Assembly: GCA_013042255.1 (NCBI GenBank)
Contig: JABDQK010000022.1
Coordinates: 1 to 7,290, forward strand
Source of the DNA: Flavobacteriaceae bacterium
GTDB taxonomy: Bacteria > Bacteroidota > Bacteroidia > Flavobacteriales > Flavobacteriaceae
Direction: 5' to 3'
DNA length: 7,290 bases
Shown: positions 6,330 to 7,290 of the stretch, one piece after another
Layout: each line of letters opens with the position of its first letter
Position numbering within the stretch: the stretch's first letter is position 1
Translations under genes and position numbers: made by a program
The notes under the pieces: generated by a model
Told to the model about the DNA's origin: nothing
The model's database searches: none
Seen by the model: the letters and a program-made list of their open reading frames with translations, nothing else

Positions 6330-7142
6330 CTATTTCTCTAATTCTCGTACCCAGATATTGCGGTAACTCACCCGGCTATTGTCTCCGTGATCCTGCAATT
6401 TGATGGGGCCTTTGCCATGAGGAGGATTTTTTGGCCATCCAATATAAGGTGTGGTCCCTTTGATCTCCACATGATCCTGGACCAGAACTCCATTGTGTAA
6501 TACTGTTATGGTACCCGACTTGATTTTCAATCCCTTTTCGTTGAATTCAGGGGCTCTATAAATGATATCGTAAGTGTTCCATTCTCCATTTGGTACAGAA
6601 GCCATGGCCAAAGGAATATGCTGTTTGTATATGGAAGCTACCTGTCCATTCACATAGGTGTCATTGTCATTATTATCGAGCACCTGAACTTCGTAAAGCC
6701 CCTGTAAGAAAACCCCGCTATTTGCCCTGTTCTGTCCATCGCGCTGAACTTCGGCCGGGGAACGCCATTCAAGATGCAATTGGACGTCCCCGAAGTTTTT
6801 CCGGGTCATGATATCGCCGGTTTTATCCTTCACGGTCATACTTCCATCTTCATTGAGGTGCCAAACCACTTCCGAACTGTCATTGACCATCATCCACTCT
6901 TCAAAAGAACTTCCATCGAATAAAACGACCGCATCACTCGGGACTCCATTTTCTGCAAAGGGAATCACTTTAGGTGGAACGGGCTGATATACCTCTGTTT
7001 CTTCAGGTGTTGTGGGTTCTTCTCCTGAATATTCTTCATATTCGATCCCCTCTCCTTCACTTAAGTCCCGCTTAATTGGAGAATTATTTTTGCATGAAAT
7101 CAATACCATCATAATCAGCAATACCAGGCTATATTTCCTCAT
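6330..7142 (-). CDS. DUF1080 (3-keto-disaccharide hydrolase family) lipoprotein
   Basis: A 270-residue lipoprotein. The signal peptide ends in a lipobox LISC with Cys17 as the lipidation site. Residues 18-22 (KNNSP) have no acidic run, so the Bacteroidota surface-export signal after the Cys is not evident. Residues 26-50 form an acidic Glu-rich linker, then a proline-rich stretch (YQPVPPKVIPF). The domain (about 72-268) shows LFDGSSFEEW at its start, DVQLHLEWRSP, NSGVFLQGLYEVQVLDN, GEWNTYDIIYRAPEF and LQDHGDNSRVSYRNIWVREL at its end. These are typical of the concanavalin-like DUF1080 family (PF06439), whose characterised members hydrolyse 3-keto-glycosides; the substrate here is unknown. It starts one base after the stop of a second DUF1080 gene, so the two are surely cotranscribed. 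It lies upstream of yicC but shares no evident function with it. Confidence 0.92.
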   Translation of the reverse strand: MRKYSLVLLIMMVLISCKNNSPIKRDLSEGEGIEYEEYSGEEPTTPEETEVYQPVPPKVIPFAENGVPSDAVVLFDGSSFEEWMMVNDSSEVVWHLNEDGSMTVKDKTGDIMTRKNFGDVQLHLEWRSPAEVQRDGQNRANSGVFLQGLYEVQVLDNNDNDTYVNGQVASIYKQHIPLAMASVPNGEWNTYDIIYRAPEFNEKGLKIKSGTITVLHNGVLVQDHVEIKGTTPYIGWPKNPPHGKGPIKLQDHGDNSRVSYRNIWVRELEK

Positions 7143-7143
7143 C

Positions 7144-7290
7144 TTACAGCTTTTTTATTTTGATATTTCTGTAGGCCACTACATCGCCGTGATCCTGGAG
7201 TCCGATCTTTCCGGTATGGAATTTTCCAAAGCCCGGCCAGCCTTCAAATTTTGATGCTGAAACCATCGCATCCCATTCCTGATTATCCAG
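7144..7290 (-). CDS. DUF1080-domain protein, C-terminal end (gene cut by right edge)
   Basis: The last 48 codons of a gene entering from the right edge on the - strand, with stop TAA at 7144-7146. The translated end contains EGWPGFGKFHTGKIGLQDHG followed by DVVAYRNIKIKKL. The sequence G-x-IGLQDHGDVVxYRNIKIKKL is the classic C-terminus of DUF1080 (3-keto-disaccharide hydrolase family) proteins and parallels LQDHGD...YRNIWVREL in the next gene. Only one base separates its stop from the ATG of the complete DUF1080 lipoprotein, so both belong to one transcript. Nothing can be said of its signal peptide or domain order because the rest lies outside the window. Confidence 0.88.
   Translation of the reverse strand: MDNQEWDAMVSASKFEGWPGFGKFHTGKIGLQDHGDVVAYRNIKIKKL

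Overview
The window looks like ordinary chromosome from a member of the Bacteroidota, most likely the class Flavobacteriia. The evidence is a moderately AT-rich base composition, A/T-rich leaders without Shine-Dalgarno sites, the yicC-gmk-nadD gene order, DUF6503-type and PepSY-like secreted proteins, DUF1080 lipoproteins, and a PiT-type phosphate permease with a long PhoU-like tail. I do not name a genus. No rRNA, tRNA, CRISPR array, insertion sequence or phage gene is visible, and every gene is intact except the two cut by the window edges.

Region 1 (1-2653) holds two phosphate transporters facing each other. The left edge cuts a PiT-family permease on the + strand, leaving its last membrane helix and its cytoplasmic PhoU-like tail. 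A complete Na+/phosphate cotransporter (NptA/YjbB type) follows on the - strand. The gap between them is 61 bases. The two families are unrelated, yet both proteins end in a helical, charged tail of PhoU type.

Region 2 (2736-4200) has two exported proteins on the + strand. The first is a 247-residue protein resembling the Bacteroidota family DUF6503. It ends in a probable intrinsic terminator whose left arm lies inside its last codons. The second is a 168-residue PepSY-like protein, followed by a strong hairpin with a perfect 11-bp stem that can terminate both this gene and the opposing nadD operon.

Region 3 (4211-7290) is a - strand gene train, read right to left: the end of a DUF1080 protein, a second complete DUF1080 lipoprotein starting one base later, a 60-base gap, then yicC, gmk and nadD. 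yicC and gmk overlap by 4 bases (ATGA), and gmk and nadD are 11 bases apart. The last three are housekeeping genes: an RNase-family protein, GMP kinase and the NAD-pathway adenylyltransferase. The DUF1080 pair belongs to glycoside or keto-sugar metabolism and probably to another transcription unit that begins beyond the right edge.

I found no convincing previously undescribed system. The points most worth a second look are the convergent phosphate-transporter pair, the TonB-receptor-like LSEVVV segment in the small PepSY-like protein, the tandem DUF1080 genes and the two terminators.
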